Shown here piece by piece: positions 1 to 12,200 of a DNA stretch of 64,000 nucleotides. The stretch lies in contig NC_092660.1 in assembly GCF_032118995.1 (NCBI RefSeq), positions 6,835,501 to 6,899,500 on the forward strand. The letters are read 5' to 3'. Within the stretch, counting starts at the first letter, position 1. Each line of letters opens with the position of its first letter. The notes beneath the pieces are model-generated. The model was not told where the DNA came from. It ran no database searches and saw only the letters and a list, made by a program, of their open reading frames with translations. Both the position numbers and the translations under genes were made by a program. Source of the DNA: Asterias amurensis. Taxonomy: Eukaryota; Echinodermata; Asteroidea; Forcipulatida; Asteriidae.

Positions 1-1
1 G

Positions 2-233
2 AATCAGACTGAGACCAAGAATGCATCCGATATCATTTGGACAGCTTGTTCCAATAGCTTAGAGTCGATTCCCATAGCGGAGCAGTACTCAGTGGAGTTG
101 ATCGACGGTCGAACATCCTCCATCCGCATCAAGAATCTGCCGATGTCAGGCAACAAAATCTACTTTCAATGTGTGCTGCAGGATTCTGGTCACTGTGATG
201 ACTTTTATCATCTTGCTGAGGTGTATGTTGCAC
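2..233 (+). CDS. Receptor exon: Ig-like D1 domain (partial)
   Basis: The frame starts at base 2 and runs open to a donor at 234 (C|GTAAGT), leaving phase 1. The translation has the tail of an N-terminal Ig-like domain: a run ending in KNLPMSGNKIYFQCVLQDSG followed by beta-strand-like LAEVYVA. In gp130-type receptors an Ig-like domain stands before the cytokine-binding module, which fits. The true exon start is not visible, so the left boundary is the window edge. Confidence 0.75.
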
Positions 234-3200
234 GTAAGTCAAACCTGAAATATGTCTTAACCCTTTGGTACACAAGGCGGTTTCTTGGGACCACCAAAAA
301 CACGTCAAATTGTACTTTTATGAACATTCATAACTTAAAACTACTATGTGTTGTTTGTTTTGCTTTTTAACAAATCCAGGTCCTTTTAGAAATCATGGCT
401 TTGGCTCCAGATTACGCTCAAGCTAGCTAATGGCCCGCGTTTGTTTTGACAATTGTGCATGCTTTGCGAAAAACCTCAGGGCCCCAGATGAGAGAACACC
501 AAGCCTGAAGCCGAATACAACACAGAAGTCATGGATTCCAAACGGCCTTACATTGCAAGAAGATCTTTGTCATTTGGTTGGATGATTGTCTATCAAATGG
601 CATTCAATCATTATTTATTTTCTTTATTGGTTTTATTTACCCATTTTATTCATTCTTGCTCTGTTTATGTATTTGTTTTTTCCCCATTTTTTCTCTGCAT
701 TTTTGTATTCCTTGTGATGCGCAGTAGAGTATATTTATATAGGTCTCTGCGCAACATAATTAATGTCCATACTATTTGTTTATTGGGATACACCCCATTC
801 TGGCCAAAGGCTGAATTGTGAAACTATAGCAACTATTATTAAAAAACCATAAAATACTTTTATGCTTTATTTATTTGACAGTACTTCCTGCTCCAGCGAT
901 GGATCTTGAATGTTTCAGCCATGATGCTTGGGAAGTAACGTGTACTTGGAGGGATGGCGGAGGTAACTCCATCAGGGTCCGGAAAAATTACTTCCAATAC
1001 AGGGAAACATCGTAAGTTTTCATTTTTCCTCATTATATTTTTTTAAACTATGATTGTAATAAGTACACTGACTGGCTGGCGTCCCTGAACAAAGATATTG
1101 TAAAAAAGGGAAAATGCCAACATAGGGCTAAGTTTGACTTCATTCTAAGTTTTACTTTTCTATGTTGTCTTTTTGTAGTGATGCAGAGGATTGGAAGACA
1201 CTGAAACTTGCAGGGGACAACAATCGTGCTAGAATAAATGCAAGCCTTTCGGAGATGCAAATACGAGTCATTCAAGAAAATGCTCTTGGCAATTGTTCCT
1301 CGCCTAGCTCGACCCGCTTTTCTATAGGCAAACACAGTAAGATATTTAAACACATGCTAAGAAAAGCCCTCTACTTAAAAGCACTAAATACTGTTAGTTT
1401 ACTCAAAATAACGAGCAATGGTAGCTGTTGGAGCTGTTGATAGTATAAAACAGTGTGAGAAACAGCTTCCTCTGAAGTAATGTAGTTTTTGAGAAAGAAG
1501 AAATTTCTTAGTAAAATATTTGAATTGAATTTGAGACCTCGACCGCTGAGGTCTCGAATTCAAGCATCTGAAAGCACACAACTTGTGCGACTTGGGTGTT
1601 TCTTCTTTGATTATTCTCTCGCAATTTCGACGACCAATTAAGGTAACATTTGTAATTGTATGAATATTTTGAGATACACCATAGAGCAAGGAACAGAAGG
1701 AGTTACAACTAGTTAGTCTTCAAAGGTTCCATGTGTGTTACCATGGGCGGATAACGACCAGCGCTAATCGGCAGAAACATCTGCGGGCGCATTTCCTAAC
1801 GAGCGAAGTATAATGAACTAGGTATTATATGTCTGTGGTTACGCCACAGAAAAGAACACTGGTTGCATTGCGTTCAAGCGTCCTTCTCAACTAACGGCAT
1901 ACGGCAAGGATGATTTAAGCTAAGAATAACGACAGTTCAATGATTTTGGCAAACAAAAATGCAATAATAATTACTTCTTTGTAATATTGTTATAAAACAA
2001 ACACAAAATCAGTTGAATAATTACAGCTCTTTCAATTTTCTCAACCAAAAATATCCTACGCGAAATTGTCTAAAAGTAAAAATAAAAATTTTTAAAAATG
2101 TCATTTTACAGTAACTACACTGTGATGGTGGCAAAGTAATTTTGTGTCTACCGTTCAAATGCATATCCCCCACTGGGAAAAGCGTTTGCAAACCATCTCA
2201 ACTTGTTTTCAACGGCCAGGGAGAACCACCGACATTCTTTTCATGATAAAACAATCAATGCTACACTTTTCATTTCCCGATCAGCAAAACCTAACAAATG
2301 TCATAATTCATCACAGGAAAGGCTGATTTGTTTACTTCAAAGTTCAGTAAAAAGCTCAAAGTCTACAGTTTCTAATGTAGCATTGTGCACATGCAACGTA
2401 GGTGACATTGTTTACTGCGCAAGTGTTGAACTTGTGTGTTGCTACTTTACCTCAAATTATTATGAATGGAAAACGGCGTAATACCAGCGACGGCAGCAAA
2501 GGCGGTAACACACATGGGGTACAAAGAGCTCGCTGCAGTCGGAATGTATACAGCCTTTTACAAGCACTGCGGTTCACATCCATAGTGTTTCCATTGGAGG
2601 TGGGTACAGCACTAATCGGATTAATTTGAGCTTCGGGATTAACACTGGAGTTGTAACTCCTTCTGTTCCTTGCTCTATGGATACACCAAGTGAGAACACT
2701 AGTCTTTGACAATTACCAAAGGTGTCCATCAGCCGATTTCACAAAATGCTAGGATTCCCATCTGGAGTTGGGACGAGTAATTTTACTTGTCCTAAGTCCT
2801 AAGATTAATCCTAAGTTATGAAGAGTTTGGTGAAATTGGCGGCAGTACCTTAAACTCTAAGTGACTTTTTCTTTTTGTTCCATTTCAGCGATTCCCAACG
2901 TGCCCAGAAACATCTTAGTGGATTTCACCTTGGGAGAGAGTGATGTGATCAGCATGAGAGTACAGTGGGATATTCCAGAGGGATGGAAGAAGGATCTTGT
3001 CTACTTAGAGTATCGGATTAATTATACAGCTGAAGGCTCCAATCAGGATACTGTTGTAAGTCCCAATCCCGCTTATTAAAGGCAGTGGACACTATTGGTA
3101 GTTACTCAAAATAATTACTAGCATAAAACTGGTAACGAGTAATGGGGACATGTTGAAAGTATAAAACATTGTGAGAAATGGCTCTCTCTAAAGTAACATA

Positions 3201-6200
3201 GTTTTTGAGAAAGAAGTATTTTTCCACGAATTTGATTTTGAGACCTCAGAATTAGATTTTGAGGTCGAGAAATCAAGCAGGTGAAAGCACACAACTTCGT
3301 GTGACAAGGGTGTTTTTCCTTCACTATTATCTCGCAACTTCGACGACCAATTGAGCTAAAATTTTCACAGGTTTGTTATTTTATGCATGTTGAGATATAC
3401 CAAGTGAGAAGACTGGTCTTTAACAATTACCAATAGTGTCCAGTGTCTTTAATTCTAAATTGTATACCTACACAAATCCTCCAGAGAAAAATTTCAATCA
3501 AAAGCTCACCGATTCTTAATACCAGTGCCAATCCTCAGTCTAAAATACAATCAAAGTCAAGAAAATTGTACCTGAAGACAAATCAGCTCACCACAAAATC
3601 CCTCGCAGGTCTATCACTCATCATCGTTTTTCCCCACTTTCTCACAACTCTAGTAACTAATTGGGATTAAACTTTGTCATTAATTTTGGTGGGTATGTAT
3701 CACCTCTCCAAATACCCAAAATAATAATTTATCAAATAATGGGCTCTCTCTAGGACCAACCTAGGACCAAAGAAAAATTACACAAAAACAGTTTAAGAAA
3801 AAGTACACCAATATAAAATAAAATATGCACAAAACAAATCAAAGGCGTATAGACAAAAATAGGTGCACAGACACCATGATACTCTCCAAAGAACCTTGTC
3901 TTTAGTAGACAGTGCGATTCATTTAGCTCAGTCCAGTCAGAGTAACTTGAGCCCCTTTCACATAAAAGCAATTTAGCAAGGGTCCCTTGCTAAACTGTAG
4001 CATGGTTGTAAGATTTTACAAAAATGTTCCTTGTGTGAAAGGATAACAACTTTCGTACTGTCTAAGGTCTCTTGTATAATCTTGTCTAACAATTGCTACA
4101 TTTTAAAACCATGCCTAATATTAAGCAATGGACCCCTATTAAATTGATGTCGTGTGAATAGCAGTTTACTGTTTCTCTGCTGTGATGCTTTCAACACATA
4201 CACACTCACTCTACAGTTGTCCAATACATTATAGGCATGACACAGCAACTCGAAAGCTTGTTTACATGTAGTTATGGGATCCTATTCTTGTTTATATGTT
4301 GCTATGATTGGTCCATGCTATACAGGTTGGAGCTCAATGAGTCACCAGTCTATTTACACTGTGGGCACAATTTTGGTCAGATCGAAAATATAAGTGTTCA
4401 CAGACTTTCACATAACTTACATGGCTTCAAAAAATAGTTAGCTTGAAATGCTTGATGTTTGAGAGATGAGCAATATCATTATTAAGAAACGCAAACGACG
4501 CAATGTTTGAAATTAATTGGGGGGGGGGGATAGCACCGATATTAACTTTATGTTTAGTGAATTTCAAGAAATATAATTTGTCAGTAATTATTACCTGATT
4601 GTGTCAAAACCTTTTTCAGGTGGAAGTCAACAATGGCCGTGCGAGTAGCTATACAGTGTCTAACCTACGGCCATACAGTAACTACACTGTGATGGTGGCA
4701 AGTAAATATGGGACTGCAGATAATAGGAGTGAATGGTCCCCGGGGGTCACTAACCTTTCACCTGAGATTGGTAAGGGACTATTCAGGGTTCTCCGATCGT
4801 ATTTTTTTCCACAGAATATTTGACAAAAAGGTACAGTGATACCAAATTTAGGCTGAAGTTAACACTTGAATTCAATGAGTTAATGCAGATATAATACTCA
4901 ATAATATTAAAAGTCTTTCAGCCTCTCAGAAACCAATTACAACCATTTTCGGACAACTTGACCCATTCAAAATGTTTGCGCATTACTGCAGAAAAGAGAC
5001 CCCCCCCCCCCCAAAAAAAATGAGCTTTTTTCTATACTGATTTGTAGCCAACTTTCATGAAGCACTTATCCACTTCCCAAGCCGAATTGGACCAACTTAA
5101 AAGCCTAGTTTCAACCTTTCTCCTCAATTGTTGAGGGTTAAGGACCCCATGTTTGAATCCATTGTTAAGTTAACACAATCTATTAATTGCAAGACCCCCC
5201 AAATGTTATTATATTATTCAAAAGTAATTGTGGGTTACACAAAATGATAATTAGTTTGGCGCATGAATGTTGGCCTATTTGTTATATATATATATTTTTT
5301 AGTGCACATGGTCTGTTTGCTACCAACTGGTGTTTCTAAGTACTACAATGTTCATGCTTTTGAAACATTTACTGCTTATGTTACACTCAGTTACCTGTTC
5401 ATGTTTGTTGTGTTGTCATGTAGCCTTTGAGAAAGACTCTGTTAGGGTCGAAACGTCAGGCCATTAACTATTTTCTGAATTTTCACCATTGGCCCTTTTA
5501 TTATATTATAACTATATTTTTGCTTTAAAATATTGTCTAATGTGCACCTTTCTGTTTGATTAAAGCACCAAGCGGCCCCGTTCTCCACCTGAACAGTTCC
5601 ATGAAGACTGAGAAGACTGCCCCCTATAAACGGGACGTTGTCTTAACATGGAAGGTACTACCCACGTTTTTTCTGTGTGCGAATCATAAATATAAAATCT
5701 AAAAGTATACAAATAAACTGCAGCTAACACTTTCAATGGTTGCTACACCATTGGATGGGCTCTGTATTATTTTTATTGAAAATCAAATTTTTGATATTTG
5801 ACTTTAGAAAAAAGACCTTTAAGTTTATTTGTCATTATCTATATACTGTCATTACCACTTCACTGGTTAATGTTTTCTCACGCAAAAAGCATACAATAAG
5901 CGTAGCACTCGGGTGGGTTTCAAACCCATGACTTGCCAACTTCAAATCCTATGTTTTGTTATAAAGCCGGTACTGGAACGGTACTTGCTAATAAAACAGT
6001 TGCTGGCGGTGTAAGCACATGCCTTTATGTAATTCACCATGTACATAAACTGACAAACATGTAAAAAGCAAATAGTGAAAAACGAATGACAAATTTTGCA
6101 TGACATTGATTAAACAAAAATGAATAAAATGCCCACTCAGCGATAAAATCCAAACAGGAAATTAGTTTTATTTCTTTTTTTACTATCATCATCGTTAGAC

Positions 6201-9200
6201 CCTAAATATTTTATGTAAACCTGTGATCTTAGACAAGTTTTTTCTTACCAAATATAAATCAAGTTTTTAATATGATTCCTTTTCAGGCTCCAAGTCCAGA
6301 GAGAAGAAATGGGCTCATCAGAGGATACCTAGTTGAGAGTAAACAATTTGGTAATGTCACCGTCTATCAACCACAGTATGTCATAGCAGGTAAACATGCT
6401 AAGCAAATGTTCAAAGTACTTCATTAACGACACTGGACACTATTGGTAATGGTCAAAGACCAGTCTTCTCACTTGCTGTATATCAACATTAAAAAATGCA
6501 CAAAATAACAAACCTGTGAAAGTTTGAGCTCAATCGGTCATCGAAGTTGTGAGATAATAATGAAAGAAAAAAAAAAAATCTTTTTACACAAAGTTGTGAG
6601 CTTTCAGATGCTTGATTTTGAGACCTCAGTTCTAAATCTGAGGTCTCAAAATCAAATTGGTGGAAAATTACTTCTTACTCAAAAACCACATTACTTCAGA
6701 GAGAGCTGTTTCTCACAGTGTTTTATACTATCAACAGCTCTCCCCATTACTCGTTACCAAGTAAGGTTTTATGCTAATAATTAGTTTGAGTAATTACCAA
6801 TAGTGTCAACTGCCTTTAAGCCTTAAATTAAGCTTCTTCTTTTTTTTTTTTTTTAGCTTAGTAAGAATAACCTTACTTTGCCTATTTTAAAAGTGGTGCT
6901 TAAATGTGGTTTTGTCAGGTCTCCTTATTTTTGTTCTTGAACAGTTGGATTGAAACATTGGGGATGCATTTTTCTCCATTTTCACGGGAAAGCAACCAAA
7001 CAATTTTTTTTAACTAAACAAACAAACAAACAAATAAATAAAAATGATAACAATACAAAATTGAATATTTTTAATAAAATTTTAAAATAACTTTTCCATA
7101 GTTAAGACAAAATTCATTTAACAAGAACATGAAACCGTATAAAATTCCCCAAATTGCACAGTAGGGCTTTATAATAACCAAAGACAAGTGTATGTAAGCA
7201 GACTTCACGCTCGCAAGCCACACTCCAAGCAGACTTCACGCTCGCAAGCCACACTCCAAGCAGACTTCACGCTCGCAAGCCACACTCCAAGCAGACTTCA
7301 CGCTCGCAAGCCACACTCCAAGCAGACTTCACGCTCGCAAGCCACACTCCAAGCAGACTTCACGCTCGCAAGCCACACTCCAAGCAGACTTCACGCTCGC
7401 AAGCCACACTCTTTTCTCGCTTTGCACTCGTGTTTTAAACACACTATTACATGCCTGTCTTCCAGTGTTAAGTGTTTTTATTTCTTTAAAAACCAAGAAC
7501 AACTTTGGGATCATGGTTAGAAATTTAGAAAGTTCTACTGACTTGATTATGATAATAATGATAATAATAATGATAATAATAGTAATGATAATAATGTTTC
7601 CCTCTGTAGGCCTTGACAAGTTCAAATCCTATGATGTGCAAGTTGCAGCATTCACTAAAGAGGGCGCTGTTGGGCCGTACAGTTCCTTGATCGTCGGTGA
7701 TTTGACTGAAGGTAAGACTCCAATGACCTGATGTTTGTACATCCTGCCGTCAATTTTACAAAATTCTTCCTAACTTAGGATTAATCTTAGTACTTTGGAT
7801 GAGTTCAGTTCTGTATCCAAAGATGTTAGGACCTTTGAACCCATCTTAAGTTAAAGGAACACGTTGCCTTGGATCGGACGAGTTGGTCAAAACAAAAGCA
7901 TTTGTAACCGTTTTTTATAAAATGCACATGGTTGGAAAGATGTTTTAAAAGTAGAATACAATGATCCACACAAGTTTGCCTCGAAATTGCGTGGTTTTCC
8001 TTCTACTGTGCGAACTAACATGGTCGGCCATTTATGGGAGTCAAAATTTTGACCCCCATAAATGGCCGACGTGTTAGTCGACAAGGTAAAAGGAAAACCA
8101 CGCAATTTCGAGGCATGTTTGTGTGGATCATTGTATTCTACTTTCACGACATCTTTCTACCCATATGCATTTTATAAAAAACGGTTACAAACGTTTTTCA
8201 AAGACCAACTCGACCGATCCAAGGCAACGTGTTCCTTTAAGACGAGTTACTTGTTCTAATTGGAGATAGGATTAATCCTAGCTGTATGAAATTGGCTGCT
8301 GGCTTCTCTTCTAACTGTGTCAGGGTCAGGGCTAGTAGAATTCAGTTTTCCCCATTTTTGAACACAACCAATGTACAGACACCCTTGCATTATGCCAACT
8401 GCACTTCCATTTGTGTGGAAATGAAAAAAAGTTGACAAAACCAAAAAGCGCTCTCCTGTTTGTGTCCGTGTACTTCAAGATGCTTATTACCTCCAAGAAC
8501 TTTGGCAATTTTTTTTCTCCACATTTCAAGCAAACAGGATGCTTCGCTTAAAATAGCACAATACACAGAGATGGAACAGTGTGTCAGATCAGGGTTATGA
8601 TATAGGCCATACAGGATTCAAGTCTTATAAAAATACATTTTAAACTTTTTTTGTTGTTGTTGTGTGTTTTCTTTGCTCAGTGCCGGATCCAGTTGAGAAT
8701 TTCCGATCTGTTGAGCCGATGCCCACCAGTATCCAATTAATGTGGGACACGCCCTCCAACCCCAAGGGTGTGGTCGAAACTTACTTTATTGAATGGACAG
8801 ACCCCTTTAAGACGAACTCTGGAAATGAGTAAGTTCTCCCCAACAGTATTATTCCTTTGTTTGTTTGTTTGTTTGTCTGTATAAGGCTGTTGTGTATAAG
8901 CCTCGGCTTTCTCTAAGATCGCGTTTACACTAGATCCAGAAAGGTGGATTGAGTTTCTGCATTTTTTTACGACCGCGGGTCACGATTCATTGTCGCGTTT
9001 ACACCAGTGCTTAATCCGGCTCCGATCACACTTTTGAACAGGATGTTTATTGGCAGTGACGTCACCGCTCCTCGGAAAGAGCTCAAGGGTCACGATTTAA
9101 GCGCCATATTTTCTTCAAGGTACATGTACATCAACAAAGATAATAATGACGGAGCGATCTGTAATAATTGAAGAAAACGAAAAGTATTATGTGAAGATTC

Positions 9201-12200
9201 TTGTACTCGGCCGGAGCGTCGAGTAAATCAGTCTGGCACCAATTCAGTTGTAGCAATTGATCAGACATGTTATTATTATGTCGTTCAGGGAACCCGACAT
9301 AATCTAGTTTTCGTACCCAAACGTTTGTTCATGTGCTCGATCCCGTTACATGGTAGCGTTGCAAACCATTTGTTCGCACACAAATATGAGAACGGGTGTA
9401 CAACTTCTCAATCGAATTATAGTTGTCAAGATTGTTGGGATATTTTGAAAAGTTCACTCTCGACGCTGAAAACAACAACGTTTCACACACGCACAGCCCA
9501 TGTGCACTGTGCATGCCATCCATCACAACAACGAAGATGCTCACAAAATAATATTTCGGTGAAGAGAAAAGCGCGCCATTCCTATCGAAACCGGAAATGG
9601 CCACCTCGAATTGCCGTGTCTAATCTACCTTTGCGTTTACACTTGTATTTGAATCCACGTTGCCGGACCTTAATCCACCAATTGCCGGATTCAACCCTCC
9701 TCGAAAGGTGGATTGAAATTGCTGGATACGGACCTGGGTCTGGCCCGGCATTTTTGCGTTTACAATATCCGTTAATACACCTTGCCGGATTCGATCCGGG
9801 TCTGACCCGACTTTTGGGATCTAGTGTAAACGGGGTCTAACAGCCTCATGCTCTCGATCCTCTCTTGTTCATAGTTAATTCCTAGTTATTTATTTATTAT
9901 TTGCTTTAACAAAACAGTATATTGTTTTTGTACAATTTTATGCCCTTTTGATTTGGTTTTATTTCTATGTACTGTTTAATTCTCACAATTGTTCTTTTTT
10001 TCCAACAAGAGTATGGAATAAACGTATTATTGAATTGAATTGAATTGAATTGAATTGAATTCCTCTGGATGTATCAATGGTCACATGCTCTATAGGCTAA
10101 GCTCAATATCATAAAGCATTCAAGCAGTCGTTTTATGCTTATGGATCAACCCTCGGCATAGTACATAAACACTGCTTACTGTAAGCAAAGCAAAAAGCAC
10201 CCTAGCAGTTACTGTAAGCATGCAGATAAGTGACGCAACAATGCAAATCTATGCTTTTCTGTTATAGCTATGACAAAAATGTGCTCATCCTTACACATCT
10301 TTTGCAAATTGGGCCCTGTGGAATGTTACTTATACTTATTATTTTATACTATATTTGTTTTTGTCAATAGCCACATACATGGACTTGCAACCAATTATTC
10401 CATTGGAAAGCTGCAGCCATATACAAAGTATACAATTTCCATCAGTGTTCAAAACAGTGCTGGAACCAGTACCACAGTCCGCCAACAAGTTCAGACAGAT
10501 TTTGCAGGTACAAATTTTGTAAAGTAATTAATTGTGTCATTGTTTTTCATCACACTGGTGCTCCTACTAATATTCTTTCTCCTGTAAAAATCAAGCTAGT
10601 TTTTCTGTATTTGTGCTCATTGTCGTGAAAATAATCTCAGCTTCTACCCTGGGTTAAAAAACTCGTTCTAGTTCACAAGCTAGACTTTCCGAACTTATTC
10701 GCTCATACTCTTATTTCATTATTTCTATTAGGATGATTTATGGAAACATTCCTGTTTTCTCAAGAACTGCAAGAATGAAAGATGTGTCGCTTTGAATATC
10801 AATATTTTACTGCTCATTTAATATGAAATGTACTACTCTTAACTACTAAAATGTGTCTTTTTGTATGTCCTGTTTGCAGAACCGACAGAACCCCAAGAGT
10901 TAGTGGTACGCAGGTTTTCTCCAACTAAGATCACAATTGACTGGGAGAAACCAGAGGTGTTTGAAGGCCCATCGAGTGGGTATAACATCAGGTACAGACC
11001 GCTGAAAGAACCGTCGTGGTCTAGCATCAACAAATCTGTTTCTGATACCTCCATCACCCTTACAATTAACTGCTCAGCCTTTGATGAAGCCGTGCCGTTT
11101 GTATTTGAGATCTTCAGCAAGATTGGAAGTGGCGGCAAGGAGAAGATGGTTCAAACTCCCGTGAAAAGAGAGAAGGAAATGTGCGGGGGTGCAATGCCAT
11201 GTAAGTAGAGTCATGAATCTCACTTTTTGTGTTTCTCTAGTAATATAACCAGTCACCAAATAGCCATCATCTGATTTGGCACTGTCAGACAAAATTTGAA
11301 AACAAAAACAAGTTGCATCTTCTTAAAGTGATTTCTCTGCTGCCGCTTCCTAGGTTGTATCATAAACTTGGGTTTGATCTCTAACATTTACAGGTTGTAT
11401 GGCTTTTCTCACTGGCATCCCAAAACAAAGTTGTTGACAAACTAGTGAGACCGTCAACATAAGGGCGCAATAGCTCTTCACCTCTAATTTACTGACAAAA
11501 TAAACTGACGCTGTGTGTATTGATGTTTGTTTCTCCTGTGATCAGATACAACAATAATGATCATAATACTGATTGTGGCATTCTCCTTGGTACTGCTGAT
11601 CCTCTGCCTCTGCTATTCAATCCGCAATTCCTCCATCATGAAACCTGTGCCGGATCCATTTTTCATCAATGGAATTCAGGAACTCTCGGTAAGTTTCTCA
11701 ATCATATAAGTCAGTGGTGCAGTTACGACATAAGATATCTAAGACAGCACCTTGGGTCATATGAATAAAAACTAGATGTGAATGGAAGTTGTAATACAAA
11801 GGAAACCTTTTGTTAAGAGCCATTCAGCCATTGTATTCAAGAAGTATTTACTCCAAAGCATTAAGTGAATACTTTGCAGTAAAAGAATAAGTTTATTCAT
11901 ACGGAATTTAAAAGATGCTTTTATACTGAATGATTTCTACTTGGAAGTTTATGCTTTTACTTTTTGCTAGTTCTTGTCAGTAATTACTACTTTTTCTTCA
12001 TACGACCCCTTACTCTAAGAGCTTTAAATCCTAGTCAAAGAGTCGGACTGAGACTGGATTTTAAGAGACTAACGCCCATTTCAAATAAGCGCTCCAGAGA
12101 GGCTCCGCAACCAAATTCTGAATTAAGTACGTGAAAGTTTGATGTCTGAAACAGTTGGGAGTGGCTGAGCTCTGGAAGTTGAAAGATTCAACTGTTGCAG

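Larger units (their letters stand above)
1375..2735 (+). repeat. MITE family A copy, split by a younger transposon
   Basis: Family A is a roughly 390-bp MITE with TTAA ends. Shared landmarks are GGACACTATTGGTAATT at the end, GAGAAACGGCTCCCTCTGA, a GAGGTCTCGAA palindrome in the middle, TTTTCACAGGTTTGTTATTT and GAGATACACCAAGTGAGAAG. Here the left part (1375-1679) is separated from the right part (2680-2735) by a 1,000-bp inserted element. Confidence 0.75.

Noticed and set aside
7188..7520. 110-codon frame of a repeated ARKPHSKQTSRSQ-type peptide
   Set aside because: It is a product of the 31-bp minisatellite; rotating frames give similar peptides.
9325..9840. 171-codon frame on +
   Set aside because: It runs through the right half of a non-autonomous transposon, including its terminal inverted repeat, with no protein family resemblance.
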